Assembly: GCA_041661865.1 (NCBI GenBank)
Contig: JBAZTO010000001.1
Location: 1-64,000 of the forward strand
Source: JBAZTO01 sp041661865
Lineage (GTDB): Bacteria > Planctomycetota > Phycisphaerae > SM23-33
Reading direction: 5' to 3'
Length of the DNA stretch: 64,000 nt
Positions 1-7,082 of the stretch are shown here, in pieces. The notes under the pieces were generated by a model that saw only the letters and a list, made by a program, of their open reading frames with translations, was not told the origin of the DNA and did no database searches. Made by a program: the position numbers and the translations under genes. Within the stretch, counting starts at the first letter, position 1. The number at the start of each line of letters is the position of its first letter.

Positions 1-113
1 AGGCCGTCGATCGTCGTGGCACATATTTCGCCATCAAGCGCATGCGTCAGTTCATCGACGCTAAGATCGCAGAGGACAAAGAACGTGAAACCAACGCTCA
101 ACCGAAAGCCTAA
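1..113 (+). CDS. C-terminal end of an unknown protein (5' partial)
   Basis: An open frame runs from the window edge (first full codon at base 3) to TAA at 111-113. The visible 36 residues include FAIKRMRQFIDAKIAEDKE, a charged helical tail ending in QPKA. The next gene starts 4 bp downstream, so this is probably the end of a co-transcribed gene. No function can be assigned from this fragment. Confidence 0.6.
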   Translation, partial: AVDRRGTYFAIKRMRQFIDAKIAEDKERETNAQPKA

Positions 114-117
114 TGCC

Positions 118-1788
118 ATGAAGAAGACTTCCGTTTCTGCTCTCAAGACCACCAAGCCGGCCCGCCTGACCAATACCTTCATGCCCGTCGACGGTAATGT
201 CGACGACCTCGAGTACGTCAGCTGGATCCACCGCATGCAGCTGCGCTTCCAGAACCTCGTCGGCTCCGGCGACGTTCCGCTGTTTGAGGCTGAGATCGAT
301 GACCTGTTCGCCATCTACCTCTCGGCCATCCCCGCTGCACAGCGACAGTACCACAACTGCGGCGAGTGCCGCCGGTTCATCAACCGCTTCGGCACCCTGC
401 TTTACGTCGACGACAAGAACCACCTGCGCTCGGCGATCTGGGACGTGGATGACGCTCCCGAGTTCTACAAGCCAGTCGTCTACTGCATGATCCATGCCGT
501 GGTCACGGCTGGCATCCGCCGGGTGTTCTACAGCAGCGAGCGCCACTGGGGCACGGCCCGCACGGGAGCCTGGACGCACTTCGCCCTGGCTGCTCCGGTC
601 TGCCTCGTCCACAACGAGCGCGCCCGCACGGCCGGCCAGAAGATGGCTGAGAAGGTCGAAGACTTCAAGACCATGCAGCGAGCGCTGCTCGAGTTCAGCT
701 ACGAGACCGTCATCCAGGCGACGGGCCTGCTGAAGTCCGAAGCGCTCTACCGGGCCGAGAAGGTCCTGGGGCCGTGCGAATGGCTGCTCGACCTGATGAC
801 CTGCGTGAAGGCAGCCGAGGGCGCCGTCATGAAGGAGCAGGTCCTGTGGAAGGCCGTCGCCACCGCGCCGGCTGGCTTCTGCCACCCGCGCAGCTCCATG
901 GTCGGCACCCTGCTCGAGGATCTGCAGGCTGGCAAGAGCGTCGCCGACGCCGCCCGCAGCTTCGCAGCCAAGATGCACCCCCTGCTCTACCAGCGGCCCC
1001 AGGCCGCGCCGGCCGCCGGCACCATCGCCCAGGCCGAGAAGCTGGTCGAGAAGCTCGGCATCGAGCCGTCCCTGAAGCGCCGCTTTGCCACCCCGGACGA
1101 CGTCTCCCAGGCGATCTGGCGGCCTCAGGGCCACCGGCTGGCCCAGGCGGGGCGTGGAGGGGTTTTCGGCCACCTGAAAGCAAAGAACAAGAAGCACGAG
1201 CCTCCCATGACCGACGGCGCCCTGGTCACCATGACCTGGGATAAGTTCGTTCGGACCCTGTTGCCCGAGGCCTACACCATCGACCTCCTGGTGCCCTCGA
1301 TGGGCAACTTCACGGTCCTGGTGACCGCGGAGGACATGACGGCTCCGCCGATCCTGCAGTGGGACACCCCGGAGGAGCGCAACCCGGTCAGCCAGTACGT
1401 CTGGGACGGCGGCTCGCCGGCGAACCAGTTCGGCTTGTATGCCGGCCGCTACGCCCCGCTGTGGGCGATCAGCGAGAACCCGTCCATGTGGGGCGGCAAG
1501 TGCGAGAACCAGGGCAAGGGCGTCATCCTCCTGATCGAGGGCGCGCACGAGTCCCGCCAGAACGGCGGCCTGGCCATCTTCCCCGAGACCCTGAAGTCCG
1601 AGCTGCACGGAGTCCGCTCCGTCGTCGAGGCCTTCTCGCGCGAGGGCAAGCTCGGCAACCCTGATGGCGAGCACGCTGTCGGTATCTGCCTGTCCGCCGG
1701 GCAGGCCAATGGGCGAAGCTGGAACACGACGATTCGTGTCCAGACCTCGCTCGGCTATCAGTTCGTCAACCTCGACCGCTGGGACTGA
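118..1788 (+). CDS. conserved-looking phage protein, unknown function
   Basis: 556 residues. I chose ATG 118 because the longer in-frame GTG at 16 would overlap the upstream gene completely and the added residues look like out-of-frame translation. The protein is globular and mixed alpha/beta. A CGECRRF segment near residue 90 and other scattered cysteines might bind metal, but no complete motif is visible. There is no membrane segment. It heads the run of small early genes, with the next start 4 bp after its stop. I do not recognise the family. Confidence 0.8.
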   Translation: MKKTSVSALKTTKPARLTNTFMPVDGNVDDLEYVSWIHRMQLRFQNLVGSGDVPLFEAEIDDLFAIYLSAIPAAQRQYHNCGECRRFINRFGTLLYVDDKNHLRSAIWDVDDAPEFYKPVVYCMIHAVVTAGIRRVFYSSERHWGTARTGAWTHFALAAPVCLVHNERARTAGQKMAEKVEDFKTMQRALLEFSYETVIQATGLLKSEALYRAEKVLGPCEWLLDLMTCVKAAEGAVMKEQVLWKAVATAPAGFCHPRSSMVGTLLEDLQAGKSVADAARSFAAKMHPLLYQRPQAAPAAGTIAQAEKLVEKLGIEPSLKRRFATPDDVSQAIWRPQGHRLAQAGRGGVFGHLKAKNKKHEPPMTDGALVTMTWDKFVRTLLPEAYTIDLLVPSMGNFTVLVTAEDMTAPPILQWDTPEERNPVSQYVWDGGSPANQFGLYAGRYAPLWAISENPSMWGGKCENQGKGVILLIEGAHESRQNGGLAIFPETLKSELHGVRSVVEAFSREGKLGNPDGEHAVGICLSAGQANGRSWNTTIRVQTSLGYQFVNLDRWD

Positions 1789-1792
1789 ACCC

Positions 1793-1975
1793 ATGGCACG
1801 CAACAGCACCAAACCGTACACGATCTGCGTCTGTGCCCGCTGCGGCGGCAAGCACACCGAGATCTACTACCACAAGCTGAAGAACCCGATTGGCAAGTTC
1901 ACGCACTGGGCGCCATGCCCGAAGACCTACGAGCCCATCCTGATGCGCTACACGGGGAAGGACTTGAAGAAATGA
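1793..1975 (+). CDS. small zinc-ribbon-like protein
   Basis: 60 residues, ATG 1793. The N-terminal part has a CVCARCGGKH cluster and a later CPKTYEP, giving four cysteines in a ribbon-like arrangement, so metal binding is plausible. It is basic at the C-terminus (KDLKK). The stop overlaps the next start (ATGA at 1972-1975), which implies translational coupling. Function is unknown. Confidence 0.75.
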   Translation: MARNSTKPYTICVCARCGGKHTEIYYHKLKNPIGKFTHWAPCPKTYEPILMRYTGKDLKK

Positions 1976-2220
1976 TCGACGAGAACCTCGTGATGACGAA
2001 CCTGGCCTACCGGGAACTCTACATGAAGTACCTGGGCACGCTCCGCGTGCTCGGGACGTTGGCCTCCCAGTGCAAGACCTACGAGGTCGGTTACGAACGG
2101 CAGGAAGAAGTCGAAGCTGTCATGGATGATGCTTCGAACTTCCTGCGGGGTCGGGTCGAACTCGTGCCTTCGAAGCCGATGGGCTTCTTCCTCAACATCA
2201 TGGAACCGAATGGCCGATAG
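1972..2220 (+). CDS. small unknown protein
   Basis: 82 residues starting at the ATGA overlap with the previous gene. Predominantly helical and acidic in the middle (RQEEVEAVMDDA). No motif recognised. Its end overlaps the next gene by 11 nt. Confidence 0.75.
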   Translation: MIDENLVMTNLAYRELYMKYLGTLRVLGTLASQCKTYEVGYERQEEVEAVMDDASNFLRGRVELVPSKPMGFFLNIMEPNGR

Positions 2221-2521
2221 ATGGATTACCGGCCACGTCTATGCACCGAAGTCCCCCAGAGTCGAGCCCAGATACTTCGTCGTCGTTGAACGCAATGATG
2301 GAAAACAGATCGGAGCCGAGTGGTGCACCCGGGCAGACCAGCCCGAGGTGTCCCGGATGTTCGGCTACACCCAGAGTGACCACGAAGAATGGCTCCCCGT
2401 CCATCGGTGGCCCTTCGAGTTCTTCACAGACCTCGGAACCTGGTACGACTTCTGCCCTGGTCAGCAGCTCCTCGTGCGCCCGGGCATGAAACCCTTCCTC
2501 AGCCCGGCCACTTCCAAGTAA
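2210..2521 (+). CDS. small unknown protein
   Basis: 103 residues. The start at ATG 2210 (MADRWITGHVY) overlaps the previous gene's end by 11 nt. Longer in-frame starts lie inside the upstream gene and add serine-rich shadow sequence. Tryptophan- and tyrosine-rich, probably a compact beta-rich domain. No family recognised. Confidence 0.75.
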   Translation: MADRWITGHVYAPKSPRVEPRYFVVVERNDGKQIGAEWCTRADQPEVSRMFGYTQSDHEEWLPVHRWPFEFFTDLGTWYDFCPGQQLLVRPGMKPFLSPATSK

Positions 2522-2532
2522 AGAAAGGATAT

Positions 2533-2961
2533 ATGTCCAACACCTATGGTGCGTCGATCTTCGACGTCATCCCCGAAGAGCCCATCCGGCAGACCTGCCC
2601 GAAGGAGTTCCAGGATTTCTGTGACATTGCCGAGATGCTTGGCAAGACCCACGACGTCACGGCCGACGACATCATCGACGACTTCGCCCGGCAGACCAAC
2701 CGCGGCGACAACAACTATTCCTTCAAGGGCATGAAGAAGATGGAGCCAGCCTACGCCAAGCTCCAGCGTGCCTTCGAGAAGGCGACCAAGCTCACCCTGC
2801 ACATCGGCAACGTCGAAGAGGGCCTTCCGGGCAGCGACCTCAGCGAACAGACGGTGTGGTTCACCAACAGCCGGGAGATCAAGAACCCGGACTGCACGGC
2901 GTTCGAGAAGAAGCACGGCATCGTGGTGAACCACTACTGGCACCTGAGCGGGCAGATCTGA
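2533..2961 (+). CDS. small unknown protein
   Basis: 142 residues. ATG 2533 follows a purine-rich ribosome-binding site (AAGAAAGGA) by about 5 nt. The centre is charged and helical (FKGMKKMEPAYAKLQRAFEK) and the C-terminus is rich in aromatics and histidine (VVNHYWHLSGQI). Function unknown. The stop overlaps the next ATG by one base. Confidence 0.8.
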   Translation: MSNTYGASIFDVIPEEPIRQTCPKEFQDFCDIAEMLGKTHDVTADDIIDDFARQTNRGDNNYSFKGMKKMEPAYAKLQRAFEKATKLTLHIGNVEEGLPGSDLSEQTVWFTNSREIKNPDCTAFEKKHGIVVNHYWHLSGQI

Positions 2962-3203
2962 TGAGCCCCGATTCGGATACCATCGTCCACCTGGGCCAGC
3001 AGCTCGACCTAGCCCGAGAGGTACTGAAAGAACTCGTCGCCGACATCAACCTCACCGGCGGCGTCATCATCGACCGCAAAGGTCGCACGGCGCCGGCGGC
3101 CAACGAGGACTGGACGTACCTGGGCGCGACCTACCGAAAGGCCTGCAACGTCCTCGACGTATGCCCCAAGATCACCCGGGATGACCGTAAGGACCGCGCA
3201 TGA
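2961..3203 (+). CDS. small unknown protein
   Basis: 80 residues, with ATG 2961 overlapping the previous TGA by one base. The N-terminal half looks like a single amphipathic helix (LGQQLDLAREVLKELVADI). No motif recognised. It overlaps the next gene by 4 nt. Confidence 0.75.
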   Translation: MSPDSDTIVHLGQQLDLAREVLKELVADINLTGGVIIDRKGRTAPAANEDWTYLGATYRKACNVLDVCPKITRDDRKDRA

Positions 3204-3541
3204 CGACCTGCTCTGATTTCGCGTCCGGCCCGTCCATCGAAGAACTCTGCAAGGAGTTCGCGGCCTGGGTTCCGATCGAGAAGGAACTGCCGAAGTGCTA
3301 CCAGATCAATGGATTCTGGACCAGCGTCCCGGTCATCGTCGCTCTGGAGGACGGCCGCGTTTGCGGTGCGTTCTTCTCCTTTGTCGGCGGCGATGCCATG
3401 GATGAAGGCACGCCGCAAGAGCCCGTGCCAACGTTCGAGACGGACGAAGGCCTGGCCTACACCAAGCCCACGCACTGGAAGCCCGTCGGGCTTCATCCCT
3501 CCCTCCTGCAGGCGAAGATCGATGCCGCGCTTCAGCGTTGA
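3200..3541 (+). CDS. DUF551-like small phage protein
   Basis: 113 residues. The pattern WVPIEKELP, then VPVIVALEDGRV, then THWKPVG resembles the DUF551 layout seen in many phage and prophage proteins (W-x-P...LP, a strand of the form vlva, and a C-terminal tHW-P). The role of that family is unknown. The match is by eye. It is coupled to its neighbours by short overlaps. Confidence 0.6.
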   Translation: MTTCSDFASGPSIEELCKEFAAWVPIEKELPKCYQINGFWTSVPVIVALEDGRVCGAFFSFVGGDAMDEGTPQEPVPTFETDEGLAYTKPTHWKPVGLHPSLLQAKIDAALQR

Positions 3542-3698
3542 CATTCAACATACCGAAGAGTTCACCTACCTGGTGGACGCTGACACGGAGGAAGAAGCCG
3601 AAGAGGCGGCCCTGTGCCTGTACCGCAACGGAGACGAGGCTAACCACGAGGAGATCGTCGGCGCAGCCGAGGTCACCAACTGTGAGGAGATCAGATGA
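3522..3698 (+). CDS. small acidic protein, unknown
   Basis: 58 residues, ATG 3522, overlapping the upstream gene by 20 nt. Very acidic, with a DADTEEEAEEAALCLYR helix. The composition would suit a DNA-mimic or host-protein inhibitor, but that is only an inference. It overlaps the next gene by 4 nt. Confidence 0.7.
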   Translation: MPRFSVDIQHTEEFTYLVDADTEEEAEEAALCLYRNGDEANHEEIVGAAEVTNCEEIR

Positions 3699-4207
3699 AC
3701 ACCCTGGACCACATCACGCTGCTCACCCGCGCAGCCGACATGCTCGTGAAGCCGGACCCGGTGTACCGTGAAGAGCGGGAGAAGCTCGCGACGGAACTCA
3801 TCGAGGCCGCGACTGACCTGGCCAAGGAAGCGACGCCGGCGAAGCCGCCGAAGACCTTCGTCGTCCGGGCTACCGTCTCCCCGGATGACGATAGCGATGC
3901 CGGCACCGGCGACATCGACGCTGAGTGGTGGTTGAAGCAGCAGGACGACGAAACCCTCGCCTACCTCTGCCACGACACCGGTTGCAACGACGTTACCGAT
4001 GACCTGTTCTGGAAGCTCGACAGCCAGCCTGGCGTCGATCCCTGGGGCGAAGAGGTCGTCGACCGCATTGGCAAGTATCTCAGCCTGGTCAACGACAGCC
4101 GCATGGACACCATCGGCTTCCGCGTTCGGTTGGATGAAGATGATCTGCACATCTGGGTGGAGAAGAACCGCCCGGAGGCGTGGAAGATCTTCCAGCCCGA
4201 ATCATGA
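3695..4207 (+). CDS. acidic unknown protein
   Basis: 170 residues from ATG 3695. An N-terminal helical half is followed by an aspartate-rich linker near residues 65-80 and a second domain rich in D, W and C (CHDTGCNDVTDD). No catalytic motif is recognised. It is translationally coupled on both sides by 4-nt overlaps. Confidence 0.75.
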   Translation: MNTLDHITLLTRAADMLVKPDPVYREEREKLATELIEAATDLAKEATPAKPPKTFVVRATVSPDDDSDAGTGDIDAEWWLKQQDDETLAYLCHDTGCNDVTDDLFWKLDSQPGVDPWGEEVVDRIGKYLSLVNDSRMDTIGFRVRLDEDDLHIWVEKNRPEAWKIFQPES

Positions 4208-4494
4208 AGACGCACCTCACATTCAACGAAGCTGTGCTGGCCATCGAATCCGCCAGCTTCGTCATCCTCATGCACCCCATGAACGGGGAGCCCATCGTGT
4301 CGCTCACGAACCGCTGGGAGGAGGAAGGGGATGAGGAGAGCAACTACGTCATCGAGCCGGAAGGCTGCGATGCCCTCTACCTCAACCCTAAAGACGTGTT
4401 CAAGCTCACCAGCGACAACCGGGGCTTCTTCGTTCCGGGACACTCGTTGATGGTGTTCCCACAGAAGCCCTACAACTTCCAGGAATCGAAATGA
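4204..4494 (+). CDS. small unknown protein
   Basis: 96 residues; ATG 4204 was chosen at the 4-nt overlap with the previous stop. Mixed alpha/beta with an acidic turn (EEEGDEESN). No family recognised. Confidence 0.75.
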   Translation: MKTHLTFNEAVLAIESASFVILMHPMNGEPIVSLTNRWEEEGDEESNYVIEPEGCDALYLNPKDVFKLTSDNRGFFVPGHSLMVFPQKPYNFQESK

Positions 4495-4778
4495 AGAAAC
4501 CGGATCTCGCCATGCTCTCGCATTGCTGCTGGGACGTGCTGGACATCTTCGACACCAGTGTCCCGGGGCTCGTCGAACTCCTCGAGGCTGATGGCGGCGC
4601 GGACAAGATCCACGGTGCCTGGGGCGATCTCCTGATTCGCCATGGCGATGACGGCGGCTGGTGCACCAAGCACGCGAAGCCGCGGTCCAAGCTGCACAAC
4701 TACCTCGAGAAGATTCGGCTGGCTGCAGGCTTCCCTGCTACTGGCCAGGTCTTCTACCTCCTCGTGAAGCGATCCTGA
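4491..4778 (+). CDS. small unknown protein
   Basis: 95 residues, ATG 4491 in a 4-nt overlap. The sequence contains CCWDVLDIF and GWCTKHAKPRS, so cysteines and histidine are present but not in a standard metal motif. Function unknown. Confidence 0.75.
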   Translation: MKKPDLAMLSHCCWDVLDIFDTSVPGLVELLEADGGADKIHGAWGDLLIRHGDDGGWCTKHAKPRSKLHNYLEKIRLAAGFPATGQVFYLLVKRS

Positions 4779-4779
4779 T

Positions 4780-5139
4780 ATGCCCAAACAACACAGCAAA
4801 CAGAACAAGATCAATCTGCTCGCTAGCAGCCTGGTCGGATACCTCGTCGAAGAAGAGCATGACGACTTCGTCGAGTGGTTCGCCGGCGATGGATGGGACG
4901 AGCGGGCCGTGTGCAAAGCACTCGGCGTGCGTGGTCTCAGTGAAGACTTCGCGAACTCGATCGCCACCTCTGCGATCCATGACACATCGCACAACCTCGT
5001 CGAGTGCCTCGCCTACCACACCGATGGCGAGCACATCTACGCCGACGTCGTGAAGCTCGCGGTGCTCCTCGGCGAGATGAAGAAGCCCGTACTGAACAAA
5101 GCTGCCCTCAAAGCCATCAAGGACGGAGCCAATGACTGA
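4780..5139 (+). CDS. small unknown protein
   Basis: 119 residues, starting one base after the previous stop. Largely helical, acidic in the centre and basic at both ends. No motif recognised. It overlaps the next gene by 8 nt. Confidence 0.75.
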   Translation: MPKQHSKQNKINLLASSLVGYLVEEEHDDFVEWFAGDGWDERAVCKALGVRGLSEDFANSIATSAIHDTSHNLVECLAYHTDGEHIYADVVKLAVLLGEMKKPVLNKAALKAIKDGAND

Positions 5140-5371
5140 TGCCGAACGGAAGGAGCTGAACGAGCTCCGGGCCTTCAAGGCCAAGGTGGAGCCCATGCTC
5201 CACAACATTTACGACTACCTCTACTTCGACACCGAAGCCGAGGTATTCGACCCGGACAAGGAATGGGACAGCGCCTGTGATTACCTGGAGGCCATCGCCT
5301 CTGAAGTCACTGCGGTCATGCCTCTGCCTAAGGCCGGGACCACCGAATACCCGAAGATCAAGGGACTCTGA
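5132..5371 (+). CDS. small unknown protein
   Basis: 79 residues. It starts with a charged helix (MTDAERKELNELRAFKAKVE) that could be a short coiled coil, followed by an acidic region. The stop TGA shares its last base with the next ATG. Confidence 0.75.
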   Translation: MTDAERKELNELRAFKAKVEPMLHNIYDYLYFDTEAEVFDPDKEWDSACDYLEAIASEVTAVMPLPKAGTTEYPKIKGL

Positions 5372-5817
5372 TGCTCAAGATCGTCCTCGACATCCCGGCG
5401 CTCGAACGCCTCATGGGCGGCGACACCGAAGTCGAAGTCAGCCTCCGCAAGAACATCGTCGAGGAGTTCTCCAAGCGCCACCTGCTGTCGGTGGCGCGCG
5501 AGGTCTTCGGCGACATCGAACGTGTGAAGAACGACGTCAAGAACCAGGTCCTCATGGACATGCACGTCGTGCAGATGGAAAGCTGGAGCAGCGGTCGGTA
5601 CAAGCTGACCTCTGAAGTCAGGAAGATCATCGAAGCCACGGTGAAGGAAGCCCTCGTCGCCGAGGTCAACGACGCGACCAAGGCGGCCTGGGAAGAACTG
5701 AAACCCGCGATCATGGCTGCTATCAAGCAGTGCTACGACCGCGAGGCGCTCGCACTCATCAAGGAGCAGGTGAAGAAGGATATTCTCGCCATGCTCGAAC
5801 AGAAGGAGTCCACCTAA
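5371..5817 (+). CDS. helical unknown protein
   Basis: 148 residues, almost entirely predicted helix, with alternating acidic and basic residues that suggest coiled-coil or helical-bundle structure (EVRKIIEATVKEALVAEV; EQVKKDILAMLEQKE). No signature for a known family. It shares one base with each neighbour. Confidence 0.75.
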   Translation: MLKIVLDIPALERLMGGDTEVEVSLRKNIVEEFSKRHLLSVAREVFGDIERVKNDVKNQVLMDMHVVQMESWSSGRYKLTSEVRKIIEATVKEALVAEVNDATKAAWEELKPAIMAAIKQCYDREALALIKEQVKKDILAMLEQKEST

Positions 5818-6020
5818 TGGGCGTCACGCCCGATACCCAGGAGACCGTCACGGTCGACGAGGTGGAGTATGTGCTGCTCGCCAAGCGAAGCGGCTACACG
5901 ATCCACAAGCTCGGCGTCCTGATGCACGAAGTCCACGAGGTCTTCAAGGTCGATCCGATGACCAACATGCAGCGGGCCAAGATGTGGCTCGGCGAGAAGC
6001 TCGGGAAGGCCATCAAGTGA
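5817..6020 (+). CDS. small unknown protein
   Basis: 67 residues, ATG 5817 overlapping the preceding TAA by one base. A short acidic N-terminus is followed by a compact alpha/beta stretch (DEVEYVLLAKRSGYTIHKLG). Function unknown. It overlaps the next gene's GTG by 4 nt. Confidence 0.7.
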   Translation: MGVTPDTQETVTVDEVEYVLLAKRSGYTIHKLGVLMHEVHEVFKVDPMTNMQRAKMWLGEKLGKAIK

Positions 6021-6691
6021 GCAAGCCTCCCCACAAGAAGATCTCGGTGAACCGGCTCACCAAGAAGCAGATCGCGGCGATCAAAAGCCGCACGGACGAA
6101 AGTCTCATCGACTTCGTCCCTGCCAAGCTCGCTGCGCTGAAGGAACTGCTGCAGGAAGACAGCGTGCGCCTCACGACGCTCGTCGAGTCCCTGAGCGAGG
6201 CCAAGGCCGTCCAGGCTTCGGCGCTGCTCGAGAAAGTCGCAGAGCAGATCGACGCGATCAACGACCGCGTTGAAAACCAGCAGTGGATCGTCATCGATGG
6301 CGAGGTCATCGACATCCGACGGGTTACCGACGGCTGTGACGAGTACCCGGCCAACATCGAAGAGGGCAGCCGGGACTGGTACGTCGACACCGATACCGAA
6401 GCAGCCGGCGAGAAGGCGCGCAAGCGGTGGGAGTCGATGGCTGAGAATGACCCCAAGGAGTTCGCCTGCATGGTGGGCGAGACAACGCTCGTCCAGTGGG
6501 GCATGGGCCACTACGCCGGCCCGGGCTCCACGCAGGTGAAGTCGCTGGAGGAATGGCTCGACCTGTGGCTCGACACGCCGAATGAGGAGTTCGCCTCCTA
6601 CGACGGCGAAGAGCGCGAGGTCGAGTTCTGCAGCAAGGCACTCGAAGAAGAACTCGGATTCAAGCCCACCGTGGCATATCGCCACAACTGA
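6017..6691 (+). CDS. unknown protein with basic N-terminus and acidic C-terminus
   Basis: 224 residues from GTG 6017 (GTGA overlap with the preceding stop). The N-terminal 30 residues are lysine-rich, then a long helical region (residues 30-90) leads to an acidic, tryptophan-rich C-terminal domain. The split charge might suit nucleic-acid or protein bridging, but this is inference only. Confidence 0.75.
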   Translation: MSKPPHKKISVNRLTKKQIAAIKSRTDESLIDFVPAKLAALKELLQEDSVRLTTLVESLSEAKAVQASALLEKVAEQIDAINDRVENQQWIVIDGEVIDIRRVTDGCDEYPANIEEGSRDWYVDTDTEAAGEKARKRWESMAENDPKEFACMVGETTLVQWGMGHYAGPGSTQVKSLEEWLDLWLDTPNEEFASYDGEEREVEFCSKALEEELGFKPTVAYRHN

Positions 6692-6697
6692 GGAAAC

Positions 6698-7021
6698 ATG
6701 AGCTGCAGTTCATTGACCAAGCACGTCGACAATCTCGTCCGACTGGACAAGATGCTCAAGGCCAGTCGAGGCCAAGGATTCGACTGCGAAGGACTCACCA
6801 TCACGCTGCGCATCGGTGGCGACCAGTCTGACGGAATCCAGTCGGACGGCCGGACGCTGCACATGGAAGTGACCAGCCAGACGAAGGCCATCGTCGAACT
6901 GCTGTTCGCAGCCGAGAAGAAGTCAGCGGTCCTGAGCGCCCATCTGGTGCGCTCGGGCATCGCGGACATGCAGAAGGCGCTGGACGCCTACATGGCCAGC
7001 CCGCTGACCGAGCCGCTCTGA
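6698..7021 (+). CDS. small unknown protein
   Basis: 107 residues, ATG 6698 after a GAGGAA-type ribosome-binding site. It has a basic N-terminal helix, a beta-rich middle (GLTITLRIGG) and a helical C-terminus. It is the last gene of the first early cluster: a hairpin and a change of codon usage follow. Confidence 0.75.
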   Translation: MSCSSLTKHVDNLVRLDKMLKASRGQGFDCEGLTITLRIGGDQSDGIQSDGRTLHMEVTSQTKAIVELLFAAEKKSAVLSAHLVRSGIADMQKALDAYMASPLTEPL

Positions 7022-7027
7022 TACACG

Positions 7028-7081
7028 ATGAGACACCTCACCAAGCCTTCCCTGCAGAGCAGGGAAGGCTATAGGAGCTAG
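7028..7081 (+). other. candidate 17-codon leader ORF spanning a hairpin
   Basis: An ATG at 7028 opens a 17-residue frame (MRHLTKPSLQSREGYRS) ending in TAG at 7079-7081, one base before the helicase ATG. The frame contains the whole 11-bp hairpin at 7044-7070, so ribosomes translating it would melt the stem and end beside the helicase start. No clear ribosome-binding site precedes it, so it may be chance. Confidence 0.25.
7044..7070 (+). terminator. perfect 11-bp hairpin upstream of the helicase gene
   Basis: The arms AGCCTTCCCTG and CAGGGAAGGCT pair perfectly around a 5-nt CAGAG loop. There is no T-run after the stem, so it may act as a factor-dependent terminator, an RNA processing site or a translation control element. 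The AGGAG ribosome-binding site of the helicase follows 4 nt later. Confidence 0.5.
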
Positions 7082-7082
7082 C

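Noticed and set aside
16..117. GTG start at 16 for the first large gene
   Set aside because: It would overlap the upstream partial gene entirely and adds serine/arginine-rich residues typical of out-of-frame reading; ATG 118 fits the 4-bp spacing.
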